Below the pieces are notes generated by a model. The model was given only the letters and a program-made list of their open reading frames with translations, was not told the origin of the DNA and ran no database searches. A program made the translations under genes and the position numbers. Shown in pieces: positions 45,336-58,832 of a DNA stretch of 64,000 nt (its first letter is position 1; each line of letters starts with the position of its first letter). The stretch is from Acanthosepion lycidas (Eukaryota; Mollusca; Cephalopoda; Sepiida; Sepiidae): NCBI GenBank assembly GCA_963932145.1, contig OZ010586.1, positions 54,452,943-54,516,942 of the forward strand, read 5' to 3'.

Positions 45336-46214
45336 GTTCTTTAATTAAAAAAAATATATCCATTTGTTCTTTATTTAAAAGAAATTTTTTTGTAAATACC
45401 ATTTAGAAAAAAACATTACTCATAAAACATTAAATTTTGTCATCACTACATTTGTTGTTATAAATATAATAGACAAAAATGCTAATGTGACAAAATCACA
45501 TTTTTAAATAAATTCTTCAGTGTTGAGAAAAAATCTGGATCAAAAGTTTGTTAAAATTTAAGCATAAAACATTATTAAAATTAAATTTCTTGTGAGAACC
45601 TTTGTAATATTTTTAAGAAAGACTGGAAAAAAATGGATTTAAATTTAATATATTAATTTTTAAATCAAGCAAAATAATGCATTTTTCATTTTGGGCAGAC
45701 TACCTTGTCTCGATCTATTTTGTTAATTTTGCAGTATAGAAAATTTTGAAATGAGAACTGACTGTAGTAAAAATTGGACATACTTTTTTTTACATGTTAG
45801 AGACAGAAATAGAAATTATGCAAAAAAATTCATTCTTAATGTTTTTGCTTTTATGGATAGAAATCTCTTAAAAATAGAGAAAAATGTTAAATAAACCCCA
45901 AGTGACATTTGTATACAAAAAAGTTTGTTTTAGTAATAAAATATACACAGCAAATCTGGAGGAAATTAAACAAAATAAAAAAATAAATATTATACTTCAT
46001 TTAAGTATGCTAAAGTAAAGTTATTCCAAGTGTAAAAGGAAAAATCTCTTTTAGTTTGACTACAGCATTGAACTACTATAAATCTAAAATGAAACCAAAA
46101 TATGTTATTTTGAAATAGGCTTCTCATTTTGGCTTTTAGTTTCACCATGAATAGGACTGTCTTTTAATAATTTGTCTATGAGAATAGAATAGATATTATA
46201 ATTGTCAAAGTATG
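45336..46214. other. AT-rich DNA, no gene recognised
   Basis: A-rich sequence with no remnant identified. Confidence 0.45.
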
Positions 46215-46330
46215 CATGAGATGTAGCTGGGTGAATATATTGGTATTAGCTGCTGATCTCATTTTGTAGAAACCTTGGGTTCGCTTCCTGCTGTCAGCAG
46301 TTTAGAAGTGAACACAGATTTAGTAAATGC
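46215..46330 (+). mobile_element. SINE head fragment
   Basis: A box TAGCTGGGTGAAT at about 46224-46236 and B box GGTTCGCTTC at 46278-46287, with tRNA-like spacing. The 3' body is not recognisable. It could also be a degraded tRNA pseudogene. Confidence 0.5.
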
Positions 46331-46629
46331 AAAAAAAATTTTCATCATTAGATAAAAACTGACAGCGATAAATTCAAAATTTATTAAATTTATATATGAG
46401 TTAATAAATGTATAGAAATGATGGTGAACAGGATAGAGAGGGAGGGAAGGGTAGGAAAATAACGTAGTTCATCAAGTTGAATGAAAGAATTCCATAAAAT
46501 TAAATTTCCAGATTTTGCAATAAGGAAGGTTAGAGTTCTTTTACTATAATGTTATGAGCAAAATAGAATGGTTGGGATACTAATCTAAAAGAATCAAATT
46601 GATTTTTCTTCTTTGATGTGTCATTTCCC

Positions 46630-47230
46630 TTCAGGAGGTGGGTGGTCATGGCTCTCCATAACTTTCTGTTCTTCATAGCTCTCAGAAATGTTTATTTTTT
46701 TTACTATGCCTCTATACCAGCAATTTTCAGCATGTTAGATTATTGATGTTCAAAAATTGATATGGTTGATCAATTACAAAAACAAATAAACAAAATCTTT
46801 TCATTGGTCAAGAGTTAGAGAGGACAAACAATATTAGCATATGTGAGATGCATTTATGGCAACGGCCGTGAATGACTTGTTTCTATTTTAGTTATTTTGT
46901 CCACATGCCCTTTTTCTTGGTGACTTTCTTTTTCGCCACAATTTACTCTTTCCGTCTGTCCCTCTTGGCTTCAATATGTCCTGTGAGTGTCAAATACTCA
47001 TTATGAGTCCAACAAATTTAAACTCTCTCTTTCTTATTGTAAGTATAATTACCTTTTTAGTTTCCATTGTTCATTAAAACTTCCTCATTGTTCACATATT
47101 CCATCCATGGTATTCTCACTATTTTTCTGTAGGACTGCATTTCTGTTGCTTCAAGTTTCTTTTTTATCTGTGAGGAAATTGTCCACAATTCACTACCATA
47201 CAGAGTAATTTATATTACATAGCAGTACAG
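46630..47230 (-). mobile_element. RTE-like LINE 3' end (fragment)
   Basis: The minus strand from 47225 reads VWTISSQIKKKLEATEMQ-like sequence, RKIVRIPWMEYVNNEEVL, then a tail block near 47000, and terminates at about 46635 in the SYGEP-PPTS-REMT region that corresponds to RKLWRAMIAHVLKGH. About 80-100 bp of unrelated sequence lies inside (near 46780-46880). 5'-truncated, inactive. Confidence 0.75.
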
Positions 47231-47379
47231 CACAATTTTCTTTGTTTCTAACAAAATTTTCATGTTTCTTAATATTTTAATACAAATGGATAATAATAAA
47301 ACTTGTTTCTGAAATTTCATCTTTTAAATTTTTATTTTATTAATTTTATGCAGATAAATGGAAAATTTATTAGCATCTT

Positions 47380-49000
47380 TTTTTAAAAATCATTTCACCT
47401 CAAGCAAGGAGTCAAGGGGTTACTAGGAGTGAAAGAAAATGAGAAAACTTTAGTAAGGAGAAAGGACAATACAAAAAAATGGGTTAGAGGAAGACAGAAA
47501 ATGGTAATAATGCCACTAAGATGCAAGAGGTTACTTTGAGTGAAAGAGAATGAGAAGACAAGTGAGGAGAAGGACAATAAACGAACAGGATTCAAGAATA
47601 ATGAAGATGCTGATTATATGTTGCATTTTTGAAGATTGTTGGTGGCAGTGAAGCAAGACATCAGAAGGCAATAACTGCATGAAAAGAAACTATTAAATTG
47701 AATTTAGCTAGTTCAACAGTAAAACAGTGAAATCTAGTTGTCAATCTAGAAGTATACTTAAATTCAATACAATTGAGGCACCAAGATGGAAAGCTCATCG
47801 CAACAATTGCCATGAAAATATTTATAAAAAAGACAGAAGGAAGCCACATCACATGAGTGAGAAAGTAAGTGAAGTCAAATTACCAGGTCAGGATCAATTA
47901 TATTAAATAGCCTTCTTTGAATTTTGTCAAGAATGGTAGATTTATAAATGTACAAGATGGATTCTGACAAGAAAAATTGTCTGGTACTACAAAGTGAAAC
48001 AACTTTCCTAGGCGTAGACCAAGCAGTTGATTCAATATAATCGTTCCACTTCAAGTAATGGAAAACATGAGCCTAAGAAGGTGCAAAGAGTTACTCTCCT
48101 AGACGTTAATATCAGCCTTGAGAACATCAAGGTTTCTCTATAGGGATTAAATGAGAGAAATTTAATTTTGGAGGTGTTAAAATTTTCAAGCCAATCTTTG
48201 CACCTGTTAAACACTGATTGGAAGTTTTTTTTTGAGACCAATTACCAGTTTTACTTTGTCAGACTGGTTGGATTTTCTACTAAGACAAGAGTTAGTAGTT
48301 GTGTTATCAGCATAAATACCTAATTGGGAATTTATGATGTTGAGAAGGTTATTGATTAAGATAAGAAACAACATAAGTTCAAGTATAGAGTCATGGGTGA
48401 GCCCTACATTAATATGAAATGACCTAGAAGTGTGACTGTTCAACATGACATTTATTAGACAATTTGTTAGAAATGATTGGATTAAGTTAAATATTTGTCC
48501 AGAGACACCATAGCCTTTGAGCTTATAGAGAAGGCCAGCATGTTAAACGCTGTCAAACACCTTTGAGATATGTAGAGCCACAGCCCTAGTTTTGCCATGC
48601 TTATCTAAAATTTGATAGATAAATACAGTGATAGCTGTTAACTCATCAGTGGTAGACCTGGAGAAACCGAAGCCTTATTGTTTCTCAGAAAGGAGGTTAT
48701 GTGAAGTGATATGCTTTATCCAATTTGGCATTGATTAGAGCTTCTAGTACTTTGCCAAAAAGAGGTTAGCAACTAATAGGGTGATAATTTAAGGTGATAG
48801 AAGTTTCCCCAGAGTTCTTAAACACAGGAACTACAGAGGAGGACTTTGAACAAGTTGCAAAATCAAGAAGCAGCAAGGCATTTATTATAAAGTTTGGAGA
48901 GAACAAGAACCAACTCAGGAGCATATTTCTTTATGACAATTGCAGGGATTTTATAAAGTGTACTCAGAATTAATATTTCAACTGAAATACTAGGTAATAA
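47380..49000 (-). mobile_element. Jockey/CR1-like LINE, 5'-truncated, RT to 3' end
   Basis: The minus strand from about 49000 shows IPAIVIKKYAPELVLVLSK, SSSVVPVFKNSGET near 48835, ISKVFDSV near 48560, a 79-codon frame at 48446-48207 with FLILINNLLN and the catalytic motif reading YADN (48303-48314), then NFNTSKIKFLSF near 48180. Near 48040 comes WNDYIES, and near 47780 SRLTTRFHCFTVELAKFN. It ends at about 47380 with GAGGTGAAATGATTTTTAAAAA. The YADD-to-YADN change is shared with the copy at 42.5 kb. Confidence 0.85.
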
Positions 49001-49794
49001 TCTAAATCCTTTAGTATTCTATTGAATAATTACAAATTCTTGAATTTCCCATTTCTACCAATGTTGAATTCAATAGATAACTTTTAAACTTTTATTCTGA
49101 AGAAGCATGACATCACTTTTACAAGGATTAACTGAGAATGCAAATTCTATCTTGCTAAAGTAACTATAAACAATTTTTTTTTTTTTGCTATCCTCTGCTA
49201 GACAGAATGATGGAGAAAGCATTACGTCAAACCATCACCAGTGAGTTGCATGAAGGCCAGTAACCCCAGATGTCTCCACTGCCACAGGAGTAAAAAAAAT
49301 CTATCAGCAAGAGAAGAATATTTAACTATTTTTTTTATCTCTGCATCCTGGGTGATGGACCCCGGCTCAACCGTAGACCTGATCAAATTCTTGAATTGTA
49401 AGTTAACTAATATATAAAAGACTGAATATTTGCCAGCTAAAATTCTTTACTTTGTTCATGACATGAGCACAGAACTCAATGGGCATTTTATATTTTGTAG
49501 ACATATTGTCATAAAGCTAAACTAAGTACTAAAGAAATGTTTGTAAAATATATTTTAATTAAAAATCTTTAACCACTTGGAATTGTTTTACATGGCATCT
49601 TATAAGAAATGTCTCGGTCCCAGAGTGGCTTATTAATTATTTTGTCAATAAAGCATCAAATATTGATATTCATACTGTGCAGGAAATAGTGTAATTAAAA
49701 TTTTCTGTCTTAGCAATGAAGTCTCATGCTCCATATTTTCACACGGTGGCCATATTTATACTCTTTGTTGGTAAAACTGATATAGTTTGATTGA
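49001..49794. other. Unassigned; GC-richer block at 49180-49400
   Basis: The block contains GGGTGATGGACCCCGGCTC and CTCCACTGCCACAGG but no frame or family that I recognise. Confidence 0.35.
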
Positions 49795-50165
49795 TTCATT
49801 TTCTGCAGCTTGTCAACCCTTTGCTGGTTATTTAAAGCCAGAAAATATTTTTAGATTGTAAGAATTTTTTCATTTTTTTGTAGATAATAATAATACGATT
49901 CTTACTAATTAATACATAATTAAAGAGTAGAAGAAGCAGATTTATACTTTTCCAAAGGGTATTTGTGTGTAAGTAAAATATAACAAACCCAAATGTAATT
50001 GGAACTCAGCTCTCTGATTAACAATTCTTAGCCATAATCTATTGCACCACCCACACATCCAAGCTTATAGAACCTGATATTACCAAGTGATCACCCTTCT
50101 AGGTACTGACAGCGTTTAACAGTGTTTAACTTTGGGGACTAAAACTGATTTGGACAGCATTTAGT
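49795..50165 (-). mobile_element. SINE-like repeat D, copy 2
   Basis: Read on the minus strand from 50165, a tRNA-like part has GTGGTGCAATAGATTATGGC (A-box-like) and GAGCTGAGTTCCAATTAC (B-box-like) near 50060-49998. The body then ends CCAGCAAAGGGTTGACAAGC. Same family as 58085-58460 and the truncated 42295-42455. Confidence 0.72.
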
Positions 50166-51224
50166 AGACAATACCATAACATTTAAAAATAGAGGTACAC
50201 ATGAAAAACAGTTGTGCTTATCCTTTCTTGGAATTTTGTAATATTTTGGCAAATTCTGACATTTTCATTCTGTTGGTAGACTGAACAGAGAGTCAAGATA
50301 TAGCTATTGATAAAGAAAAAAGAATGAAAAAAGTGATTGTCACAAAAAAGCTGGTGACATGTGACAGCATCACACATTAACATCGGTAGTATATAGGTGG
50401 TTCTTTTTCAGTAAATTTTTTTAAAAACTCCTACCTGGAGGAAAGAAAATCTCAGTCTTGTGTGGCTGAGGCATGCTAACTTCTGGAAAATCTTCCAATA
50501 TGTATTACAATTGCATTTCTGAAGAATTCATAGTGTAGCAGGTGGCTCTCCTCAGATAATGCCAAAATAGACATTGCACTCAGTGTCCTCCAGTAAAGCC
50601 AGGTGCATCAGTAGGTTAATCCAAAATATGTCATTCTGGCCACAAAGGGGAGATCCTTGCCTCACTCAATTGTCAGCCCAACTACATTTGGAATGTGTAT
50701 ATGTGGGATAGATAATGACGGATAATTACTAACATCCTCATGAGAATGTAGAATCCATGTTAAAGAAAACCCTAAAGTTACACACCCACTCGCCAATTAT
50801 AAATGAATAAGCAATAATGTTATATATGAGAGATTTAGCCTTGTGTTCTTGAACTCTATACACAAGGATGACATACACAATAAAAATATATTTACTTTGT
50901 ATTTATTAATAGAAACATGTTTTAATCATTGTATATGTTTTTAGTCAAATTGTTGTTTTCATGTTTTTTGGCTGCATACACTCTTGCCTTTCTTTGATGA
51001 TCATTTTTGTTCCAGAATATTTTGTGAATATTTGTCACATTCTATTTTGACGTCGCATGTGCATTTCCCTACAAATGTCATGCACACTTTTTGTGCTTAT
51101 GCTTCCAGGATTATCATTAAACAAGACATATGTTTTATTACTTTTGAGACTTAAGACTTATTCTCTATTCTGCAGCCTCTTTTTTTTCTTAAAGACATAA
51201 CATTACAAACATATTGCTACACTG
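50166..51224. other. Unassigned; GC-richer block at 50430-50770
   Basis: The block at 50430-50770 is more complex than its surroundings but matches nothing I recognise. The remainder is AT-rich. Confidence 0.35.
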
Positions 51225-51555
51225 TTAGTGATTTGCATAGGAACCAGGAAACACCATGCTACTTCCTTAGACTCAAATCACCCTCATTTCCTCTGTATTT
51301 GAAATGTAAGAAAAAAGTTCCACTCAGACAGCTTTTTCCCAAGAACAGAGTCCCATTTGGTTGCTTCCCAGAATACTATAATCTTAACCTCTTACTTAAA
51401 GTTAAATGGTCAATCTCTCCTTCTTATCCTAATAATTTTCACTTCCTATCACCTCCACTTTCATCCATATCATGCATCTCATTTATAATAACCATTTTAA
51501 CAGTAACCCTCTACCATGAGTGGCTCTAAAGCCTTGTATTGAATAAATATTTTTA
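51225..51555 (+). mobile_element. LINE 3' end related to the one at 23.1-23.4 kb
   Basis: The plus frame at 51233-51529 reads CKKKVPLRQLFPKNRVPFGC, EYYNLNLLLKVKWSISPS, the LINE tail pattern of FPRNR..LWNSLP..YNL..FK. It ends in GAATAAATATTTTTAATAAA. 5'-truncated to the last about 300 bp. Confidence 0.6.
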
Positions 51556-52772
51556 ATAAAAAAAGAGTACAAGTATAATTAAACCCAGTCATTTCAGTTG
51601 TATCAAAAAATCTAATGTATGAAAAAAATGAAACAAAGAAACTTTGTGATTCTTCTCAAAGATTTTTTCTTCTTAACTGAAATTCTTTTATACTGGTCTT
51701 CTGGAATTGAGAACTTGTGAAAATTAAATATCATCATCATCACCACTAACACCATCATCATCATCAGCAGAAGCAGTTAACATCACCACCATTTTTTTCA
51801 TGGTTGATCTCCCTTGGTTTGCAAAGGTTTGACTATGGCATGACTTAAACTCCAGAATTTTATGGAGCATAAATTTTATAGCTCACTGTTCAAGCTAACC
51901 CATCCATTGTTTCTCCTCATCTTCCTTTTAAGATAAAAATGGTAGATTGCTCTGTTATTCAGAACCATTGAAGCAGTCAACTTGAGATGATATTTGAAAC
52001 TATTTAAATAAAGGATCTGTCTGGATAAATAAATATGTAATGTGGGTGAGAAAAGGAAGTCTAAGATTTTCAGGCAGTAAAAGAATAGAAATAAAATAGA
52101 ATGGAATCAAAATGATAATAAACATAAAAATTCATTATTGATTTATCAATAAAGTCTCAATTTTTCCTTTTAAGCAAAAAGTAAAGTCTTCATTTGATTT
52201 CTTTCTTTGTAAAAATCTTGAAAATGATAAGGACAACTGAAAAAAATTAAATATAAAACATAGTTTCATTTTTTTCATCTACCTTGAAAGAAAAGTGACA
52301 TTGTTTTCATGATTATAAATTTTTTGACAAGAAATTTAATTTCTCATCTGACAGCACATGTTTTAAAATATCCTTTGGAGGTTTTATCTTACTTTATATT
52401 TTTTACAATAAATACTCAATAAAGAAATTCTTCCAGTTGCCAACAATTGTGAATGTATAAATCTCTCACTTCTCCCCTTGAATATGTCAGGAAAAATCCC
52501 AAATCATGGAGAAGGCAACAGAATACCATTCCACTATGTTGACTAAGAAATTGTTGCAAATACAGAGAGAATAAAGAAAATCTGTGGTTTCATGATCACC
52601 TACTTTCTAAGAGGAGATATGGCATTGGCAAAAATTAATGTTAGATTTGTATTGCCATCATCATCATCATTAATGATCATCAGAATCATCAGCATCGTTA
52701 ATCATTTTAATTTTTTTGCTGACAGCTGAAATTTCAAAACAATGCAAACACACATGCATGTCCAAATACATG

Positions 52773-52773
<1 letters not shown>
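51556..52773. other. AT-rich DNA with short (ATC)n tracts
   Basis: (ATC)n-rich patches at 51731-51772 and 52657-52700. No gene or remnant is recognised. Confidence 0.5.
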
Positions 52774-52804
<31 letters not shown>

Positions 52805-52814
52805 CTCTCTCTCT
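52774..52814. repeat. (CA)n(CT)n microsatellite
   Basis: About 13 CA repeats followed by about 7 CT repeats. Confidence 0.97.
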
Positions 52815-52859
52815 TTTACAGTGTCTTTTAATATATTTCTTCTCTCTCTTTCTATCATA

Positions 52860-55085
52860 ATTAACATCTTCTGAAAAAGTTGTTTTGAGAGACCTGAATG
52901 TCAAATTCAGCAAAGAACGTGATGGTGAAATTGTTGCAATGTTCAGACAAGGAACTTGTTATGAACACTGTGAAAATGAGTCCATTGGTGCAGAGCAAAT
53001 GACCAAATAGTAGCCAACACTTGATTTCAGGTATACTCCAGCTTTTATTAAGAGATATGGAAAAGCCTGGGAGGAGAAAGAAAGAATCAGATTGATTATA
53101 TAACAATTAACAAAAAGTTCAGAAATGCAGTTTTATGTTGCATAACCTAATTCCAATGTAGACTGTGAGAGTAACCACCTTCCAGTCATATGCAACCTTG
53201 GAATAAAATTATAGAAATTAAAGAAGACCAAAACAACACCTAAACTACAATGCAATAGACTTCTGAATGACCCACATTGCAAAGAGATGTATGTTGAATC
53301 GTTAAAAGCAAATATAATAACTTGAATGAAATTCAAAGTGAAACACATTGAGTGAAGTTCTAGTGACATTGGTAAATAAGATCATCCCAAGAAAAGAGTA
53401 ACAAGAAAAAAAGAAATGGCTAACAGATGAAATTCTCAAGATGATGAAAAAGAGTCAACAAACAATGCCAAGGAATGGTACAAGTTATAGAATCTTAAAA
53501 ACAAATGAGATACAAATGCAGGCAGGCTAAAGAGGAATGGCTTAATGAAAAGTGCAATGAAATATAAACAATGTGCATCATGAATAAGGCAAATATGCAC
53601 AAAAGAACAAAACAAGTAATGAGACAAAAGATGTGCTCATCAACACATTGCATAAAATCGAAAGAGAGCACTATAATAGAAAAAGAAGAAATACTCTAAT
53701 GATGGAAAGAATAACTTAGAGATAAACTTGCAATGCACAAACATATGGAAGAGCCTGAAATATTAAAGTAAGGTCAACACTTTGCAAGATGAACAGGAAC
53801 GAAACAACAGGAAATGCTCTCAGCCTTAGAAATTTTCAGTATAGACAAGATTACAGAAATAATAAATAAAATATATGACAGTGGTGACATAATAGAAGAG
53901 TTTAGTAAATCCATCTTTATAGTGTTGCCTAAGAAGCAGATGCAATTGAATGTGAGCTTTGCTGGACAATCTTAGAATCTGAATTCTGATGAATAAAGCA
54001 CAAAGCAGATCAAAAATAAGAAAAGAACAGATTATCAAGGACATTGTAACAGGAAATTCTGTATTTATATTCCATAGTTTATGCAAAAGCATTTGATAAG
54101 GTTTGATACAAGGATCTGCTTGAACAGCTCAGAAAGTTTGATTTATTTGGGAAGTATATTAGAGCAATTCAGAACTTATACTGCAAGCCCCCCCTCCAAC
54201 AAACACACAAATACAAAGAGAAAATGAATTGAGTAAGTCCATGAAAATAGAAAGAGGAGAATGATAAGAATGCATGTTCTCCCCAGATTTCTTCGACTTC
54301 TACAGTAAGGCTCTATCCTAAGGGAACTGGAGATCCTACCAGGATTTAGTATCAGTTGGCATAATGTTAGCAATATAAGATATGCAGATGACACAATGTT
54401 GATAACAGATGCAGAATGAGATTTACAGGATCTCCTAGACAAGGCAATAAAGGAAAGCAAGAAGATAGGACTAACTATCAATTGTAAGAAGACAGCAAGA
54501 GAAAATGTCCATGATTCAAGATACAAATTGGGATGTCAAAATTAAACAATTGCAAAAGTTTAAATATCTGGGTGGGGTTTTAACAGATGCTCAAAATGTG
54601 ATACCAAAATCCAAAGGCAAAGATGCCTTTCAAAGGCTAAGCAAAGTATGAATAAACAGGAAAATTTTGTTAGAAACAAAGTGATGAACTGATATGTAAT
54701 ATCAATCTTCCTATATGGTAGTGAATGCTGGACAATTTCTTTGCAGATGAAGGGAAGACTTCTGGCAACAGTGATGTGGTTCTGCAGAAGAATGTTGAGA
54801 ATACCATTGACAAAGCATGTAAGCAATGAAGAAGTTTTAAGGAAAATGGGAACAAAGGAATGGATAGGTTAAATTTGTTGGACACATAATGAGGAAAGTG
54901 GATTTGGAGAATTTGACACTCACAGGATATATTAATAGCAAATAGAGCAGAGTAATCTTCCTAGGAAACTTGTGTGAATGGATGATAGAAGATGGAAAGA
55001 GAGGGATAGCCATTGCTAAGAGCTATGAAGGGTAGGAAGTAGTAGAGAGTGATAATTGTCCACATCCGGAAGTGACAATGCATAT
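52860..55085 (+). mobile_element. RTE-like LINE: endonuclease, RT and 3' end in one decayed copy
   Basis: This is the most extensive copy of its family here. The endonuclease part at about 52880-53230 reads VLRDLNVKFSKERDGEIVA (where relatives have GDFNAKVG), then ERIRLIIXQLTKSSEM-like sequence near 53085 and SNHLPVICNLGIKL near 53170-53220. The RT start near 53860-53950 reads NKIYDSGDIIEEFSKSIFIV; LIRFD (normally AFDKV) lies near 54090. The RT catalytic motif IRYADDTMLITDAE has YADD at 54381-54392. LTINCKK is near 54470, LYGSECWTISLQMKGRLLAT near 54712-54765, RRMLRIPLTKHVSNEEVL near 54790. It ends around 55080 in a VHIRK/CPHPE-like stretch. Dozens of stops and shifts occur, so it is not functional. 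The order confirms the family's architecture. Confidence 0.9.
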
Positions 55086-55474
55086 AGAAGTTGATTCTAA
55101 AATTCATTTTCATTATTCTCTCATGGTGAGGATATTAATCTAAACAGTTTTATTTAATCATAGATATTTTATTTTAACTAATATTTAATATTCTTTGAGA
55201 GTAGTTCCATTGCTTAATGTCATCAAAAATAATAAATATCACAGAAGTTCTTCAAAAATAGACCTTAACCTGTAGAAGTTAAAAATGGGATTATGGTTCA
55301 TATACGACTCTTACAAGGAGGTACTAAAATATTCTTGATCCAACTCACTTCACAAAATCTAACATAATGACTTAACATCAATGTAAAGAGGGCAGATAAA
55401 ACCTTTAATCTTAAGCTTTATTCAAAGCAATTCAACTGCTGCACATATGTCATTTTTATAGGAAAGTAGTTCAG
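55086..55474. other. AT-rich DNA, no gene recognised
   Basis: Nothing assigned. Confidence 0.4.
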
Positions 55475-55690
55475 TGGTGGGAGGCATAGTGGAGTAATTG
55501 ATAATGGCTCGGATTGAGGAATTGGTAGAGCTGAGTCCAAATTCCAGTTGAATCTATTACATTCTTCTTCCTCACCAGCTATGGATAAATAGCAGCACAG
55601 ACTGGATTCTATAGCATTGGATGGCAACTGGTCTACTGCAGAAAGAAATAGCAACCTACTGTGGTGAAAAAAAAAATCTGCCTCATCAGT
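55475..55690 (+). mobile_element. tRNA-derived SINE
   Basis: A-box-like TAGTGGAGTAATTGATAATGG near 55487 and B-box-like GAGTCCAAATTCC at 55533-55545. The head resembles that of SINE-like repeat D. The body ends in an A run followed by TCTGCCTCATCAG. The minus frame at 55418-55654 is its shadow. Confidence 0.6.
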
Positions 55691-56369
55691 AATGTATTAT
55701 GCATCACATATAATTGAGTTCAAGGGGAGACAACTATTGTTGCCTTTACCGCAATTGGAATATTTTTTTTTATTCTTATTTAAGTTGAGAACTTTTCATC
55801 AGCCCTTTGAATTATGTATTAATGCTTGCCTCTGCATTACAAATTGGAAGACTTATAAGAAACAGCTGATGAAATTGAGAATTCAATCTTTATTCCTAGA
55901 ATATTTAAGTACTCATTGATTTCCTTTTGAGTTTTAGGTAACTTAGAATATATATATTAAATAATCTATTACATAATATATATATATATATATATATATT
56001 ACATACTTTGTGAAAACCTCTAAATTCGAGTTGTTTTTCTCACATGATGCAAATATTCCCAACATTCTGAAGTTTTGGTATTTATTTTGAAAATTAATGT
56101 CAGTAACAATTTTAGACAAATGATACAGCTTAGCTCAATAACATTGTCATAGATTGAGGCCAGAAAGACAAATTTACTCTTCTGTTTAGGTTTCAGTTCC
56201 AGCAAAAAGTAAGGGAGGTGAAGCCCCCTCAACAGTAGCCCTCCCTATAGCATCATGGATGTTATTTTATGGATAGCTTCTGACCTTTCCTGTATATCTT
56301 TGAAACTTTTGCTGTTACTTCTATGATGCAGCATCGAAAGTAATAAGCATCACTAAATACTATTCTCAG
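55691..56369. other. AT-rich DNA with an (AT)n tract, no gene
   Basis: An (AT)n tract lies at about 55969-55999. A 75-codon plus frame at 55692-55919 has no motif that I recognise. Confidence 0.4.
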
Positions 56370-57010
56370 CCGACATGAAGTGGAAAGACTATACTGAATC
56401 CATTGTAAGGTCAGCTGCGAAGAAAGTTGGTTCACTGTGTCATGCAAGACAATTTTTCTCTCCAGAATCTATCTTACATATCTATAAGTCTAGCATTCAT
56501 CCATGATTAGAATATTGCTTTATCCTTGATAAAATCCAAAGAAGAATCAGCAATATTATTGGTCCTAACCTCGGTTTCAGTCATTTTTCTACTGCCATAA
56601 GGTTGCTTCTCTGTGTCTTTTCTATAAATACTTTCATGATAATTGTTTGAATGAGCTCTTTACTATGGTACCTAGACTTTTTTAATTCAAGCACAGTACT
56701 AGACTGGCATCAAGATTGCATCAGTTTACAATTGAGCTGGATAGATGTAACCGTAAATTCTATGCTAACAGTTTCTTTTCTTGCACTTTTCACTTGTGGA
56801 ACTCTCTCACTAGCTCAATGCTTTCCAGCCAACTTTAATCTGCAAAAATTTAAATGCAATATCAATCACTATCTAGTGTCCTTCTATTCCCTTCCTTCTC
56901 ATTATTAATGTTTCTATTCCTAATTCTTCCACACCCTGTACCCCCTTGTGTTTTAGTGGCATTACTGCCTTGCATGGGGTGATTCTGATAAAAAGAAAAA
57001 GAAAAAAAAA
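56370..57010 (+). mobile_element. Jockey/CR1-like LINE 3' end
   Basis: The plus strand reads MKWKDYTESIVRSAAKKVGS, FFSPESILHIYKSSIHP, LDKIQRRISNIIGPNL, then the frame at 56651-56908 with CFPANFNLQKFKCNINHYL. It ends GGGGTGATTCTGATAAAAAG plus A-rich sequence. 5'-truncated after the RT core. Confidence 0.85.
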
Positions 57011-58084
57011 TATGTTAAAATCTTCATGATGAACGGAATATATAAGACCGAATAAGAAAAGTTTTACATATCGCAATGAAAATCTATAGACTTCACCTGG
57101 ATATTTAATCAAATGCTGTCATGCAACAGTTTAATCCAGAGAGAACTGGGCTTCCTGAACAGCAAAAAATTGGTCTGAAGCAAGTTTTATTTGAAACTTC
57201 CATAATAATTTTATCAGATGTTTCTAGATAAAAATGTTTCTCTCTCTATCTCTTTCTCCCTCACAGCCTAAATTCTAAAAGAGGAAATGTATTTTCCATT
57301 TTATGCACTTAACATTATCAATAAGTGTACTTTTTTTTTCAAATGGAAGTGGAAATATAATTTCCACTTAACCTCTTCTAAAAGCTGTCAGGAAACACCT
57401 AGAAAAAGCAGCAGGCAGATGCAACCATCAATTAATGTAAGAGATTTTGGTTCAAGAACTTAACATAACAAGGCTTGTCATTTATTAGGGTCTAGTACAG
57501 CAAGATGGAGATCTGCTGCAAACATGCACAATGGATGAACTTCTAACAGGATACAAAAGAACATAATATTGTAGAAAGAAGTGATTTTAAAGACACAAGA
57601 TGATGGGATATGATACAGTATCAAATATAAATATCTACACCCCTGTGATAATAAAATAAGCACATCTCATCTCACATCTTACTTGTAACCATCCATTATA
57701 AGAAATTCATTTTTTCTAAAACAAATGTAGTAAGATTTTATTTCCAGTAGAAAGTTACCTAATCAAAAAGGATATTATCAGGTATTAATTCAGATCAAAC
57801 TCCACTGCATTGAAATTCTGTTGTCAAAAATATGGATTTATTGCTATATGCAAATGAGTGCCGACCTATAAAATAAAGTTGAATATTGTATAAATGGGCA
57901 GCATGGCATATCACATTAATATCATGAACAAGAAATATCTTGTGAGATTTTTATTAATTTTCCTTAAAAGTTTTCAAGGACTGAGTATGTGGAGAAATTT
58001 TCAATGGTGTTAGAATTCCCAGGCACTTTTGGATAATATTTTAACCATTTTCAAGGAGCAATGGTAATTTTCATGATAACAATT
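57011..58084. other. AT-rich DNA, no gene recognised
   Basis: No remnant recognised. Confidence 0.4.
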
Positions 58085-58460
58085 GACTGAATTGTTTTTT
58101 TCAGCTTATCAACCCTTTGCAGGTTATTTAAAGCCAGAAAATATTTTTAGATTGTAAGAATATTTTAAAGATAATAATGGTTTAGTGATACAAGTTTTAC
58201 TAATTAACCCATACCTGAGGGGACAAGAGGTGGATTCAAATCTTTCACAAGGGAATTTTTGTTTAAGTTAATATAATGAACTCAAATGGAATTGGAACTC
58301 AGCTCTCAAATTAACAATTCCAAGCCATTACCAATTACACTGCCCATATATCCAAGCTTACAGCACCTTTTATTCCCAAGTGGTCACCAACAATCTAGGT
58401 ACTGACCATGCTTGACATTGCTTAATCAGTGACCATACAGAAACCAGTGGTTCAATATAA
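58085..58460 (-). mobile_element. SINE-like repeat D, copy 3
   Basis: On the minus strand the tRNA-like head has GGGCAGTGTAATTGGTAATGG and GAGCTGAGTTCCAATTCC near 58350-58280. The tail ends CCTGCAAAGGGTTGATAAGC. It is alignable with 49795-50165 over nearly the whole length. Confidence 0.75.
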
Positions 58461-58832
58461 TGTGGCTGTAAGCCTTCATGATAAAAAGGATTGTTAATAT
58501 ATTTTAATTTCCTATACTGTGTTATGTGAGAGACTTTATTCTTGTAGTAGTAATTTTCTTCTTATTGGAGTTTTTCCTTAAACACAGCCAGGCCATTTTG
58601 GCCACATTTATACAAGGAAATGTATGTCATTATTTTTTATGAGAGGTGCTTCTAATATCTTCAAATGTACAGCTAGATATCTTATTATCTCTGTGTTGTC
58701 TATGAGAATTTTTTGTATGGGCATGGAGAACTGTGTGCGTGTATTTGTTTTCTTATTACATTAAATTCACATGGTTGATTAGTTAGGCCCCTGCCAAGTG
58801 TACTGGTTGTGTGTCAAATCAATATTTAGTTT
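58461..58832. other. Unassigned DNA beside the transposase repeat array
   Basis: The last part (about 58740-58832) may be the original end of the Tc1 element described next; no inverted repeat is visible. Confidence 0.35.

Noticed and set aside
46278..46287. Functional tRNA gene because of a good B box
   Set aside because: The surrounding sequence does not form a convincing acceptor stem or anticodon arm; a SINE head is more likely.
51233..51529. 98-codon frame as a secreted or host protein
   Set aside because: Its order of residues matches LINE C-terminal tails, and it ends in an A-rich LINE-type 3' end.
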